Of a stretch of DNA of 58,512 bases, positions 26,723-35,486 are shown one piece after another; positions within the stretch are counted from its first letter, which is position 1; each line of letters starts with the position of its first letter. Both the position numbers and the translations under genes were made by a program. The notes beneath the pieces are model-generated. The model saw nothing but the letters and a program-made list of their open reading frames with translations. It had not been told where the DNA came from and made no database searches. Origin of the DNA: an uncultured Flavobacteriaceae bacterium (GTDB taxonomy: Bacteria > Bacteroidota > Bacteroidia > Flavobacteriales > Flavobacteriaceae); assembly GCA_947494825.1 (NCBI GenBank), contig CANLWN010000010.1, forward strand, positions 1 through 58,512. Direction: 5' to 3'.

Positions 26723-26821
26723 TCAGAAGTCAGAAATTGGAAGTTGGAACTTATTATTTAAATCTGAATGCTGCCCTCTGTATACTGGCTACTGTTAATT
26801 GAAAATTGTTCATTGTCAACG

Positions 26822-26847
26822 CACACCGTAGCCTCGGCGTAAGTGTG
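26822..26847. repeat. Mini-hairpin B of the covarying family
   Basis: Outer stem CACAC with GTGTG plus one C-A mismatch, spacers GTA on both sides, inner stem GCC with GGC around TC. It interrupts what is a continuous heptad-to-element junction in copy 1 of the multi-hairpin element. Confidence 0.75.
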
Positions 26848-26859
26848 TTCACTGTTCAT

Positions 26860-27051
26860 TGACCTGGTTTTTATGACCCCTCCGGCCCCGACGCTTCGGT
26901 CGGGGCCACCTCCCCTGATCTAGGGGAGGAGCCTTTGTGAGGTCCCAGCTAGGGGGTTTTAAGTGATAAAAGGAGGCAATATTTAAGCTCCCCTCCTTGT
27001 TCAAGGAGGGGAATGAATCACGCCTTTGGCGTGAGAAAGGGGAGGTTTTTT
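26860..27051. repeat. Multi-hairpin dispersed element, copy 2
   Basis: Same orientation and order of stems as copy 1 at 14350-14548. The stems are GGCCCCGAC/GTCGGGGCC, CCTCCCCT/AGGGGAGG, a perfect 10-bp CCCCTCCTTG/CAAGGAGGGG (26990-27011), TCACGCC/GGCGTGA (27018-27034), then GGGGAGG and a T-run. Several differences from copy 1 keep the pairing or improve it. Confidence 0.8.
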
Positions 27052-27121
27052 CTACCCCTCCGTCCCCGACGCTCGCTTTGCTTCGGTCGGGGCCACCTCC
27101 CCTTAGCTAAGGGGAGGAGCT
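27052..27121. repeat. Multi-hairpin element, partial copy 3
   Basis: Directly follows copy 2 and repeats only the first two hairpins: CCCCGAC/GTCGGGG, then CCTCCCCTTAG/CTAAGGGGAGG as a perfect palindrome. The rest of the element is missing. Confidence 0.7.
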
Positions 27122-27225
27122 ACTTGGAACTACGAATAATGGATTCCGCACTAAATGCGGAATGACAAATCCCACCACGATTTCTATATTGGGCATTGCT
27201 TATTGTTCACTACCTACTGTCAATA

Positions 27226-27251
27226 CACGCCGTAGCCTTGGCGAAGGCGTG
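27226..27251. repeat. Mini-hairpin C of the covarying family
   Basis: Outer stem CACGCC with GGCGTG (6 bp, perfect), spacers GTA and GAA, inner stem GCC with GGC around TT. Compared with hairpin D, both stems have changed while pairing is kept. Confidence 0.8.
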
Positions 27252-27330
27252 CCAACCATCAACGCTAGACCCTCAACCAACCTTCCCATTTCCTTAACAG
27301 ACCTTTAAGAAATGTGGAAAAAGATTTCTT

Positions 27331-27338
27331 TACCTTTA
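27331..27338 (+). promoter_or_regulatory. Possible -7 element (TAnnTTTG-like) for the sortilin-like gene
   Basis: TACCTTTA matches five of the six fixed positions of the Bacteroidota -7 box. It lies about 28 nt before the ATG. A TTG at the -33 position was not found, so the call is weak. Confidence 0.3.
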
Positions 27339-27366
27339 AGCGACTAATTAACTATCCTAAAAATCG

Positions 27367-30300
27367 ATGAACAGAATACTCATCCTCATGATGCTATGCG
27401 CATCATCCTTCCTTTTTGCACAAGACTTTAAAATGGACCTGGTCCAAGACCTGAAACCCCGAAATATAGGCCCCGGCGGCATGAGTGGGCGGGTAACGGC
27501 CATAGATGTGGTCCATTCCAATCCCGATATTATGTATGTGGGCACCGCTTCTGGCGGTCTGTGGAAATCCATTTCGGGCGGGATCAAATGGGAGCCCATT
27601 TTTGATAAGGAAGTGACCGCTTCCGTAGGTGCCGTAGCCATTCAGCAATCCAATCCCTCGGTTATTTGGGTAGGTACGGGCGAGGGCAATCCGCGTAACA
27701 GCCTCAACGGGGGTTACGGCATCTATAAATCCCTGGACGGGGGCAAGAGCTGGAAGGCCATGGGACTGCAGCAGACCCGGCATATCCACAGGGTGATCAT
27801 TGATCCTTCCGACCCCAATACGGTCTATGTAGGTGCCATTGGTTCCCCATGGGGCGAACATCCCGAACGCGGCGTTTTTAAAACTACGGACGGGGGAATC
27901 ACATGGGAAAAAATCCTGTTTGCAAACAACAAGACTGGGGTCGCCGATCTGGTCATGGACCCTACGAATCCCAATAAATTGATCGCTGCCCTTTGGGAGC
28001 ACAAACGAGATCCCTGGTTTTTTAAGTCGGGCGGGGCCGGCAGTGGCCTACACATGACCCATGACGGAGGAAAGACCTGGAAAAAATTGACCCATGAGGA
28101 CGGATTGCCCAAGGGCGACCTGGGGCGGATAGGGATTGCCATTGCACCCAACAAACCTAAGGTCATCTATGCCCTGATCGAAGCCAAAAAAAATGCGCTC
28201 TACAAATCCGAGGATGGGGGTTTTAAATGGAAAAAAGTAAACGACAAGAACGATATTGGCAACCGACCCTTTTACTATTCGGAAATTTATGTGGACCCCC
28301 AGAACGAAAACCGGGTCTATTCCATTTTTACCTATGTAAACGTTTCCGAGGACGGTGGCAAGAACTTTACGCAGCTCATGCCGGCCTATCAGGTAGACAA
28401 CGGGGTACACCCGGATCATCACGCCTGGTGGATACATCCCGAAAACGGCCAGTTTATGATCGACGGGAACGATGGGGGAATGAACATTACCAAGGACGGC
28501 GGCAAATCCTGGCGCTTTATCGGCAACCTGCCAGTGGCCCAATTCTATCATATCAATATCGACAACGAGTATCCCTATAATGTTTATGGGGGTATGCAGG
28601 ACAATGGTTCGTGGAGAGGACCGGCCTATGTGTGGCGAGACCAGGGCATCCGTAACAGCTATTGGCAGGAAATTGCCTTTGGAGACGGTTTTGATGTGGT
28701 GCCTGATCGGGAGGATTCCCAATACGGCTATGCCATGAGCCAACAGGGCTTTGTACGGAGATACGATTGGAAGACAGGTAACAACTATACCGTGCGCCCC
28801 ACCCCACCCGATGCGCAGACCAAACTGCGTTTCAATTGGAATGCGGGTATAGGGCAAGATCCCTTTGATGCCAGTACGGTATATTTTGGAAGTCAATTTG
28901 TACATAAAAGCACGGATAAAGGGCTTACCTGGACCATAATTTCGCCAGACCTTACCACCAACGACCCAGAGAAACAAAAGCAAAGTGAAAGCGGCGGACT
29001 CACTATGGACGCCACCGGAGCGGAGAACCATTGCACCATTTTAGTGGTGGAGCCCTCTGTGCTGGAAAAAGACATGCTTTGGGCGGCCACGGATGACGGA
29101 AGGGTACACTATACCCAAAACGGCGGTGCGGACTGGACCGAGGTGACCCAGAACATCAAGGGCTTGCCAGCGGGCAGTTGGATTCCGCAGATCAAGGCCT
29201 CCAACAAAAAACAGGGAGAAGCCCTGTTGATTGCCAATGATTACCGGCGCTTTAACTATACCCCTTATGCCTATCGCACTACAAACTATGGGAAAACCTG
29301 GGAGCGTATAGTGAATGTTGGGGACGTGGAGAGCTATACCCTATCGATCGTGGAAGATCCCGAAAATAGAAACCTTCTCTTCCTGGGCACCGATGATGGC
29401 CTTTACATTTCCTTTGATGCCGGCACAAACTGGCAAAAATGGACCGAGGGCTTCCCTACGGTCTCCACCAAGGACCTGGTAATCCAATCCCGGGAAGGTG
29501 ACTTGGTCATTGGCACCTTTGGAAGGGCGGCCTGGGTCTTGGACGATATTAGGCCCTTACGAGCCCTGGCTTCCAACAAGGCCATTCTGGATAGGGACAT
29601 TAAGTTGTTTGAAGCGCCCACAGCCTATCTAGCTGCCTACCAGCAGCCCACCGGCAGTCGTTTTGGCGGGGACGCGCTTTACAATGCGGAAAACAAAAAG
29701 GAGGGCGCCATGCTCACCTACTACCTTAAAAAGGGGTATGAAGCGCCTGAAAAGGACAAAAAGGACAAGGATAGCGAGGCTAACGGGGACGGGGAGGAAA
29801 AAACAAAAATCAAAAAAGATTCCCTGAGATTCGAATTCTTTGACGGCGACCGCCTCATCCGTACCTTAAAATTTAAGACACCAAAGAAGGCCGGTTTTCA
29901 CCGCATCTACTGGGAGATGGATGAAAAGGGTCCCGACAGACCGGCCCGAAAAATTAGCAAGAGCAAAAAAGAACCGGGCGGACTTACCGTAAAACCGGGC
30001 CGCTACAAGGTAAAAATGCATTACGCAGGGGGCAATGATTCTACCATGGTGGAGGTCAAGACCGATCCCAGGATCCAGGTTTCCGGCACCACTTTGACCG
30101 AAGTCTATGAACTGGGAAAACAAGTGGAAGCTTACACCCAAACTGCTGCCGACGCGGTAAAACAGTTGGTGGAAAGCAAGACCATTGCCGACAAATACCA
30201 GAAGGAACTCAAAACATTGGATAAGGAGAAGTACAAGGAACAGATCAAAGCTTCCAGAGAAATTACCAAAGCCATCGATTCGGTCGTTGCACTGTATCTC

Positions 30301-30570
30301 GGCAAAGAGGATAAACGTCAGGGCATTACCCGAAATCCAGAGATTACGGTAATGCAACGTATCAATGTAGCCCGGGGTTACGTGCAAAGCAGAAAAACGG
30401 GCATTACCGCCACGGAAAAAAAACTGGTGCAGTTCGCCAAAGAAGAACTACAAACGGCCTTGGACAAAACCAATGCCTTTTTCGAAGAAAAGTGGAAACC
30501 CTATAGGGACACCATCACTACTTTAGAGGTATCACCCTTTAAAGAGATAAAACAATTTAATATCAATTAA
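27367..30570 (+). CDS. Exported VPS10/sortilin-like BNR-repeat protein
   Basis: A 1067-residue protein with a signal peptide (first 19 residues, ending LFAQ). Residues about 25-740 form a ten-bladed-type propeller of BNR/Asp-box repeats, seen as recurring S.DGG..W motifs. They are annotated in this family as VPS10/sortilin or glycosyl hydrolase-like, although catalytic activity is unproven. A Lys/Asp/Glu-rich linker lies near residues 797-825, followed by a beta domain and a C-terminal helical, coiled-coil-like region (about 910-1050). No T9SS sorting domain is visible. It is separated by 10 nt from the S9 peptidase gene, so a joint role in handling extracellular protein or peptide is plausible. 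Confidence 0.9.
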   Translation: MNRILILMMLCASSFLFAQDFKMDLVQDLKPRNIGPGGMSGRVTAIDVVHSNPDIMYVGTASGGLWKSISGGIKWEPIFDKEVTASVGAVAIQQSNPSVIWVGTGEGNPRNSLNGGYGIYKSLDGGKSWKAMGLQQTRHIHRVIIDPSDPNTVYVGAIGSPWGEHPERGVFKTTDGGITWEKILFANNKTGVADLVMDPTNPNKLIAALWEHKRDPWFFKSGGAGSGLHMTHDGGKTWKKLTHEDGLPKGDLGRIGIAIAPNKPKVIYALIEAKKNALYKSEDGGFKWKKVNDKNDIGNRPFYYSEIYVDPQNENRVYSIFTYVNVSEDGGKNFTQLMPAYQVDNGVHPDHHAWWIHPENGQFMIDGNDGGMNITKDGGKSWRFIGNLPVAQFYHINIDNEYPYNVYGGMQDNGSWRGPAYVWRDQGIRNSYWQEIAFGDGFDVVPDREDSQYGYAMSQQGFVRRYDWKTGNNYTVRPTPPDAQTKLRFNWNAGIGQDPFDASTVYFGSQFVHKSTDKGLTWTIISPDLTTNDPEKQKQSESGGLTMDATGAENHCTILVVEPSVLEKDMLWAATDDGRVHYTQNGGADWTEVTQNIKGLPAGSWIPQIKASNKKQGEALLIANDYRRFNYTPYAYRTTNYGKTWERIVNVGDVESYTLSIVEDPENRNLLFLGTDDGLYISFDAGTNWQKWTEGFPTVSTKDLVIQSREGDLVIGTFGRAAWVLDDIRPLRALASNKAILDRDIKLFEAPTAYLAAYQQPTGSRFGGDALYNAENKKEGAMLTYYLKKGYEAPEKDKKDKDSEANGDGEEKTKIKKDSLRFEFFDGDRLIRTLKFKTPKKAGFHRIYWEMDEKGPDRPARKISKSKKEPGGLTVKPGRYKVKMHYAGGNDSTMVEVKTDPRIQVSGTTLTEVYELGKQVEAYTQTAADAVKQLVESKTIADKYQKELKTLDKEKYKEQIKASREITKAIDSVVALYLGKEDKRQGITRNPEITVMQRINVARGYVQSRKTGITATEKKLVQFAKEELQTALDKTNAFFEEKWKPYRDTITTLEVSPFKEIKQFNIN

Positions 30571-30580
30571 AAACCATGTC

Positions 30581-32521
30581 ATGAGAAAATGTATTGCCAT
30601 CCTTGCCCTTGCATTAGTTTGGGGCTGTAAGGAAGAACCAAAAGAAAAGGATATTGCCGCGAATCTAAAGACCTACACCATCAAACAGATGATGGACAAT
30701 GAGACCGTTTTTGGGGGAAGTTTTTCGCCCGATAAATCAAAGTTGTTGATTTCCAGTAACCGATCTGGAATCTACAATATGTACGCCCTATCCATTGCCA
30801 CGGGAGACCCTATACCGGTAACCGCTTCGGACAGTTCTTCGGTATTTGCCATTTCCTATTTTCCAAAGGATGAGCGCATGTTGTTTCGAATGGACAACAA
30901 TGGGAACGAAATCTTTCATATTTATTTGCGCGATACCGATGGAAACCATAAAGATTTGACCCCAGACGACGGGGCACGGACCAATTTTTACGGTTGGGCC
31001 AAGGACGATCAGAGCTTTTTCTTCACTTCCAACAAAAGGGATAAGAGATACATGGACCTGTATGAGATGGATCTGGAAAACTTTAAACCCACTATGCTGT
31101 ACCAAAATGACGAGGGGTATAGTTTGGGCGGACTTTCAGATGATAAAAACTACCTGCCTTTGAGCAAGGCCATCAACACCAATGACAGCGATCTGTTTTT
31201 ATACAATCTTAAGGATAAATCCCTCGTAAAAATCAACAAAAATCAAAGTGCCAATAGCAGCCAAGATTTTTCGAACGACGGTAAATCGTTCTACTACACT
31301 ACCGATGACAACGCAGAATTTGCCTATCTGATGCGTTATGACATCGCGGAAAAAGCGTATGAGAAGGATATGGAACGCAACTGGGACATCGCGGGCAGCT
31401 ATTTTACGGAAACCGGAAAATATCAGGTTACCTATATCAATGAGGACGCTAAAAATGTAATCGAGGTCAAGGACATGGCAAGCGGTGAAAACATCGATCT
31501 TCCGGCCCTGGACAACCAAAGTATTACCAATGTAAGTTTCTCCGATGATGAAAAGACCATGCGCTTCTTTGCAGGTGGTTCGCACACCCCCTCCAATCTG
31601 TATCTGTATGGATTGGAAAACGAGGTCATATTACAATTGACCGATGTACTCAACGATGAGATTGAAGGGGAGCATTTGGTGACCGCCGAAGTCATACGTT
31701 ATAAATCCTTTGATGGATTGGAAATTCCGGCCATCTATTACAAACCACACCAGGCTTCGGAAGAAAACAAAGTACCGGCGCTCGTATGGGTTCATGGAGG
31801 GCCCGGCGGACAATCGCGCCAGAATTTTAATTCCTTGATCCAATATATGGTGAACCACGGTTATGCCGTACTGGCCGTAAACAACCGGGGAAGTAGCGGT
31901 TATGGAAAGACCTTTTATCAGATGGACGACCTCAACCATGGCGACAAAGACCTCAAGGATTGTGTGGAAGGAAAGAATTGGTTGACCCAACAACCGGAGA
32001 TCGATGCAGGAAAAATAGGGATTATTGGAGGTTCGTACGGCGGCTATATGACCATGGCGGCCCTGACCTATACCCCTGAAGAATTTGCCGTTGGGGTAAA
32101 TATCTTTGGTGTAACCAACTGGATCAGGACCTTGAGAAGCATTCCACCGTGGTGGGAATCCTTCAAGGACGCCCTATACAAGGAATTGGGGGACCCCAAC
32201 AGCGCCGATTCCGTGCGTTTGCGAAAGATATCGCCCTTGTTCCATACCGATAAGGTGACCAAGCCTTTGATCGTATTGCAGGGAGCGCAAGATCCCAGGG
32301 TGCTCCAGGTAGAATCCGATGAAATCGTAGCCGGGGTGAAGAAAAACGGCGTCCCCGTGGAATATGTTCTTTTCGAGGATGAAGGCCATGGTTTTGTAAA
32401 GAAAGAAAACCAAATAGAGGCGTATAGCAAAATATTGCAGTTTTTGGATGTGCATTTAAAACAGGACAAGGGCACGCCCATCCAGGATGGAGAGGCCATA
32501 GAAATGGATTCGGATACCTAA
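30581..32521 (+). CDS. S9 family prolyl oligopeptidase-like lipoprotein
   Basis: Serine peptidase of clan SC, 646 residues. The lipobox is VWGC with Cys16. The following KEEPKEKD run resembles the acidic lipoprotein export signal that sends flavobacterial lipoproteins to the cell surface. A beta-propeller occupies about residues 35-370 and an alpha/beta hydrolase domain the remainder. The catalytic triad is readable: Ser485 in GGSYGGY, Asp571 in GAQDPRV and His603 in DEGHGF. It follows the sortilin-like gene by 10 nt and precedes a DUF2490 gene by 22 nt. It likely degrades short peptides at the cell surface. Confidence 0.93.
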   Translation: MRKCIAILALALVWGCKEEPKEKDIAANLKTYTIKQMMDNETVFGGSFSPDKSKLLISSNRSGIYNMYALSIATGDPIPVTASDSSSVFAISYFPKDERMLFRMDNNGNEIFHIYLRDTDGNHKDLTPDDGARTNFYGWAKDDQSFFFTSNKRDKRYMDLYEMDLENFKPTMLYQNDEGYSLGGLSDDKNYLPLSKAINTNDSDLFLYNLKDKSLVKINKNQSANSSQDFSNDGKSFYYTTDDNAEFAYLMRYDIAEKAYEKDMERNWDIAGSYFTETGKYQVTYINEDAKNVIEVKDMASGENIDLPALDNQSITNVSFSDDEKTMRFFAGGSHTPSNLYLYGLENEVILQLTDVLNDEIEGEHLVTAEVIRYKSFDGLEIPAIYYKPHQASEENKVPALVWVHGGPGGQSRQNFNSLIQYMVNHGYAVLAVNNRGSSGYGKTFYQMDDLNHGDKDLKDCVEGKNWLTQQPEIDAGKIGIIGGSYGGYMTMAALTYTPEEFAVGVNIFGVTNWIRTLRSIPPWWESFKDALYKELGDPNSADSVRLRKISPLFHTDKVTKPLIVLQGAQDPRVLQVESDEIVAGVKKNGVPVEYVLFEDEGHGFVKKENQIEAYSKILQFLDVHLKQDKGTPIQDGEAIEMDSDT

Positions 32522-32543
32522 ACCATAACCCTAATTACATTTT

Positions 32544-33251
32544 ATGAAGAAAATAGTGTTGCTGTTGATGCTCTGCTTCCTGGGCCGGGGACTGGCCCAG
32601 GAAACCGGGGAGAACAGCTTTGGGGCCTGGTATATGTATTTTGGCACCAATAAGATTTCCAAGGCGCTCAGTATCCATTCCGAGGCCCAGTTCCGATTCT
32701 ATGAAAGTACCGGCAACTTTAACCAGTTGCTGTTGCGAACAGGATTAAATTATCATATAGACCCCAATAGCATCGTGACCTTTGGGTATGGGTATATCGA
32801 TACAGATCCCACTTTTGAGGATTCCCCCGCCGGTGTAATTTCCGCTCCGGGCGATAAGCTTGTGGAACACAGGATCTTTGAACAGTTGATTCTCAAGAAC
32901 AAAGTAGGCGAATTTTTGTTTGAACACCGGTATCGTTTGGAACAGCGGTTCCTAAACAACAAGGACCTTTCCCAGACCGATACCCAGCACAGGGCGCGGT
33001 ACCGATTGCAAGTGACCTTGCCACTTACCGATACCTTTTTCATCAACGTCTATGACGAGGTATTCCTCAACCTGCAGGATGACATTTTTGGACAGAACCG
33101 ATTGTACGCCGCACTGGGGGTACACCTTACGCACAATAGCAGTATACAGTTGGGCTACCTTAAAAACCACTTCAATTCAGTGAATTTTGACCGTTTGCAG
33201 ATAGGAGTGTTTTTTAATCCCGACTTAAGGAGGACTAAAGCAAAGCAATAA
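32544..33251 (+). CDS. DUF2490 domain protein, probable outer-membrane beta-barrel
   Basis: A 235-residue exported protein with a signal peptide ending GLAQ (about residue 19). It shows the DUF2490 pattern: GAWYMYFGTNKIS at the start of the mature protein, many alternating hydrophobic/polar strands, and the central R.EQRF segment. The strand pattern fits a small outer-membrane barrel. No molecular function is known for the family. It lies 2 nt before the hydrolase-OsmC gene. Confidence 0.85.
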   Translation: MKKIVLLLMLCFLGRGLAQETGENSFGAWYMYFGTNKISKALSIHSEAQFRFYESTGNFNQLLLRTGLNYHIDPNSIVTFGYGYIDTDPTFEDSPAGVISAPGDKLVEHRIFEQLILKNKVGEFLFEHRYRLEQRFLNNKDLSQTDTQHRARYRLQVTLPLTDTFFINVYDEVFLNLQDDIFGQNRLYAALGVHLTHNSSIQLGYLKNHFNSVNFDRLQIGVFFNPDLRRTKAKQ

Positions 33252-33253
33252 TC

Positions 33254-34468
33254 ATGAATCTTCAGAAAGTCACATTTAAAAATAAGGAAGGACAAGCGTT
33301 GGTGGGCAGGTTGGAACTGCCCGTAGACCAGCATCCGCATAATTTTGCCCTTTTTGCACACTGTTTTACCTGCAATAAAAACCTATTGGCCGTAAAGAAC
33401 ATCGGTAAGGCCCTAACGTCCAATGGTTTTGGGGTACTCCGTTTCGACTTTACCGGCCTTGGGGAAAGCAGTGGCGATTTTGCGGATACCAATTTTTCCG
33501 GAAATGTGGACGATCTGGTAGCAGCAGCCGATTATTTGAAAGAAAATTATGCGGCACCAAGCTTGATTATTGGGCACTCCCTGGGTGGGGCGGCGGTTAT
33601 TTTTGCAGCTCAGCAAATCCCTTCCATCAAGGCGGTAGCGACTGTGGGGGCACCTTCTAACCCGGTTCATGTAAAACACTTGCTCAGAAGCGGGTTGGAT
33701 GAAATTGAGGCCAACGGCAAAGCCGTGGTAAATCTTAGCGGGCGGGATTTTACGATCAAAAAACAGTTTCTGGACGATCTGGAAACCAAATCACTTCCCG
33801 AGACGGTAAAACAATTGAGAAAACCCTTGTTGATCATGCATTCGCCCCAGGATGATACGGTGGGCATAAAAAACGCTGAGGAAATCTATGTGGCCGCGCA
33901 CCATCCCAAAAGCTTTGTATCCCTGGACGGGGCCGACCATCTCTTGATGGACAAAAGGGATTCTACCTATGTAGGGGAAGTCGTAGCAGGTTGGGCAAAA
34001 AGGTATGTGGAACTCACAGCGAACAACGGCATAAAGACCAAACACCAAGTGGCGGCAAGTTTGGATGCCGATGACGGTTTTACCACCCAGATGAAGTTGG
34101 GAAAACATTATATGACGGCCGATGAGCCCCTGGAATTTGGAGGAAATGATTTTGGTCCTTCGCCCTATGAGTTGGTATCCGCCGGACTTTCCGCCTGCAC
34201 GGCAATGACCATTCAGATGTATGCCAAAAGAAAGGGATGGCCCATAGAAAATGTGGAGGTCCATACCTCATATGGCAAGGACCACGCCGTAGATTGTGAA
34301 GCCTGTGAAATGCCCGAGGCAAAAATAGACACCTTCAATAGGGAGATAAAGTTGACCGGGGATTTGGATGGGAAGCAGAAGCAGCGGGTTATGGAAATTG
34401 CCGATAAATGTCCCGTGCATAAAACCCTGCATAGCCAGACCCAGATTATCAGTAAATTAATTTCCTAA
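33254..34468 (+). CDS. Bifunctional alpha/beta hydrolase / OsmC family protein
   Basis: A 404-residue cytoplasmic fusion. The N-terminal part (about 1-255) is an alpha/beta hydrolase with nucleophile elbow GHSLGG, an acid in SPQDDTVG and a late His in GADHLLM. The C-terminal part (about 270-404) is an OsmC/Ohr-like domain with the two redox-active cysteines, one in SACTAMT and one in KCPVHK. OsmC domains reduce organic peroxides, so the fusion may couple ester hydrolysis to peroxide detoxification. That coupling is inference; the fused arrangement itself is known in Bacteroidota and Proteobacteria. The stop overlaps the next ATG by one base (TAATG). Confidence 0.93.
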   Translation: MNLQKVTFKNKEGQALVGRLELPVDQHPHNFALFAHCFTCNKNLLAVKNIGKALTSNGFGVLRFDFTGLGESSGDFADTNFSGNVDDLVAAADYLKENYAAPSLIIGHSLGGAAVIFAAQQIPSIKAVATVGAPSNPVHVKHLLRSGLDEIEANGKAVVNLSGRDFTIKKQFLDDLETKSLPETVKQLRKPLLIMHSPQDDTVGIKNAEEIYVAAHHPKSFVSLDGADHLLMDKRDSTYVGEVVAGWAKRYVELTANNGIKTKHQVAASLDADDGFTTQMKLGKHYMTADEPLEFGGNDFGPSPYELVSAGLSACTAMTIQMYAKRKGWPIENVEVHTSYGKDHAVDCEACEMPEAKIDTFNREIKLTGDLDGKQKQRVMEIADKCPVHKTLHSQTQIISKLIS

Positions 34469-34950
34469 TGGAAAGCCCCATTTTTGATGTAACGCTTAGC
34501 GGTATACATTCTCTAGTAATACCGGAAAACATAGTACGACCTTTTTTGGAAAGGGGACATAAAAGGGTACGGGTACGGGCAAGCTTTGAGGGTAGGGATA
34601 TTACCTTCCATGGGGCGCTCCAAAAATGGAGGGGTCAATATGTTTTAACGTTCGGAAAAAGCAATCAAAAGGCTTTGGGCATTTTTCCCAATGATTATTT
34701 TCAGTTGCAATTTTTTGAAGACACCTCCAAGTACGGGGTGGAGATACCCGAAGAGTTGGATGCGGTCTTGCTGAGCGACTACGAAGCCTATAAAATTTTT
34801 GAATCGCTGACCGATGGTAAAAAGCGAGGCCTTATTTATATGATCGCTCGGTATAAGACTCCACAGACCCGCATTGACAAATCGCTCCTACTCTGTGAAA
34901 ATCTAAAACGCGGTATTCGCGATGCGAAGGAATTGCTAAAATCCGGATAG
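34468..34950 (+). CDS. YdeI/OmpD-associated family protein with DUF1905-like domain
   Basis: A 160-residue cytoplasmic protein. Residues 1-85 form a small beta domain of the DUF1905 type (IP..I...F...G.KRV.V). The C-terminal part is a short OmdA-like helical region with ALLSDYEAYKIFESL..GKKRG and RYKTPQTR..K. The function is unknown. It is the last gene of a plus-strand operon and converges on the PhnB-like gene. The start is fixed by the one-base overlap with the preceding stop. Confidence 0.8.
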   Translation: MESPIFDVTLSGIHSLVIPENIVRPFLERGHKRVRVRASFEGRDITFHGALQKWRGQYVLTFGKSNQKALGIFPNDYFQLQFFEDTSKYGVEIPEELDAVLLSDYEAYKIFESLTDGKKRGLIYMIARYKTPQTRIDKSLLLCENLKRGIRDAKELLKSG

Positions 34951-34994
34951 CTGCCCTAAGCTAGGCAAAACAAGGCCAAGTAGGTCCTGCTCCA

Positions 34995-35402
34995 CTAATG
35001 ATCGCTGGTCAGCATCCACTGGATGCCGAACCTATCGGTAAGCATACCGAATTTTCCGCCCCAAAAAGCGTCGGCAAAGGGCATAATTGCTTTACCTCCG
35101 TCAAGCAGACCATTGAACAGCGTTTCCGCCTTGCCCGCATCGTTCACATTGATCGTAAGACTGGCGTGGTTGCCCTGGGCAAAATGCTCCTCTAAAGTAT
35201 CGGAAGCCATTAAGGTGCACCCTTCAAATTCCAGGGTACAGTGCATGATCAGGTTATTTGCGCTTTCCGGAACCTGCATGACCCCGGCTGGGGCCTCGGA
35301 GAATCGCATCAAGGAGGTAAATTCCCCGTTCAGCACGGCTTTGTAAAAGTTCATGGCCTCCTCACAATTGCCATTAAAGGTCAAATAGGGATTAAATCTC
35401 AT
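34995..35402 (-). CDS. VOC/PhnB-like glyoxalase-fold protein
   Basis: A 135-residue protein of the VOC superfamily, PhnB-like branch. It shows the typical N-terminus YLTFNGNCEEAMNFYK, then HCTLEFEGCTLMASD, and the C-terminal FWGGKFGMLTDRFGIQWML. Members with these motifs are usually dimers of unknown substrate and often lack some glyoxalase metal ligands. No signal peptide is present. A SRPBCC gene precedes it by 84 nt on the same strand. Confidence 0.9.
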   Translation of the reverse strand: MRFNPYLTFNGNCEEAMNFYKAVLNGEFTSLMRFSEAPAGVMQVPESANNLIMHCTLEFEGCTLMASDTLEEHFAQGNHASLTINVNDAGKAETLFNGLLDGGKAIMPFADAFWGGKFGMLTDRFGIQWMLTSDH

Positions 35403-35486
35403 TTTTTTGATTTTTAAAGTGAATTCGTTTGATATCTTATGTAGAAAAAGCGGATCAACTCACCTGTAAGGAAGCGTGTACCGCAA

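Larger units (their letters stand above)
26723..27366. other. Repeat-rich intergenic tract bounding the adhesin island
   Basis: Holds heptad stretches (TCAGAAG/TTGGAAG type at about 26725-26752, NNNAYTG type at about 26788-26818 and 27192-27222), mini-hairpins B and C, multi-hairpin element copy 2 and its partial copy 3, and one GGATTCCGC-type short repeat. The last 100 nt are plain AT-rich sequence with a likely promoter for the next gene. No gene was seen. Confidence 0.8.
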
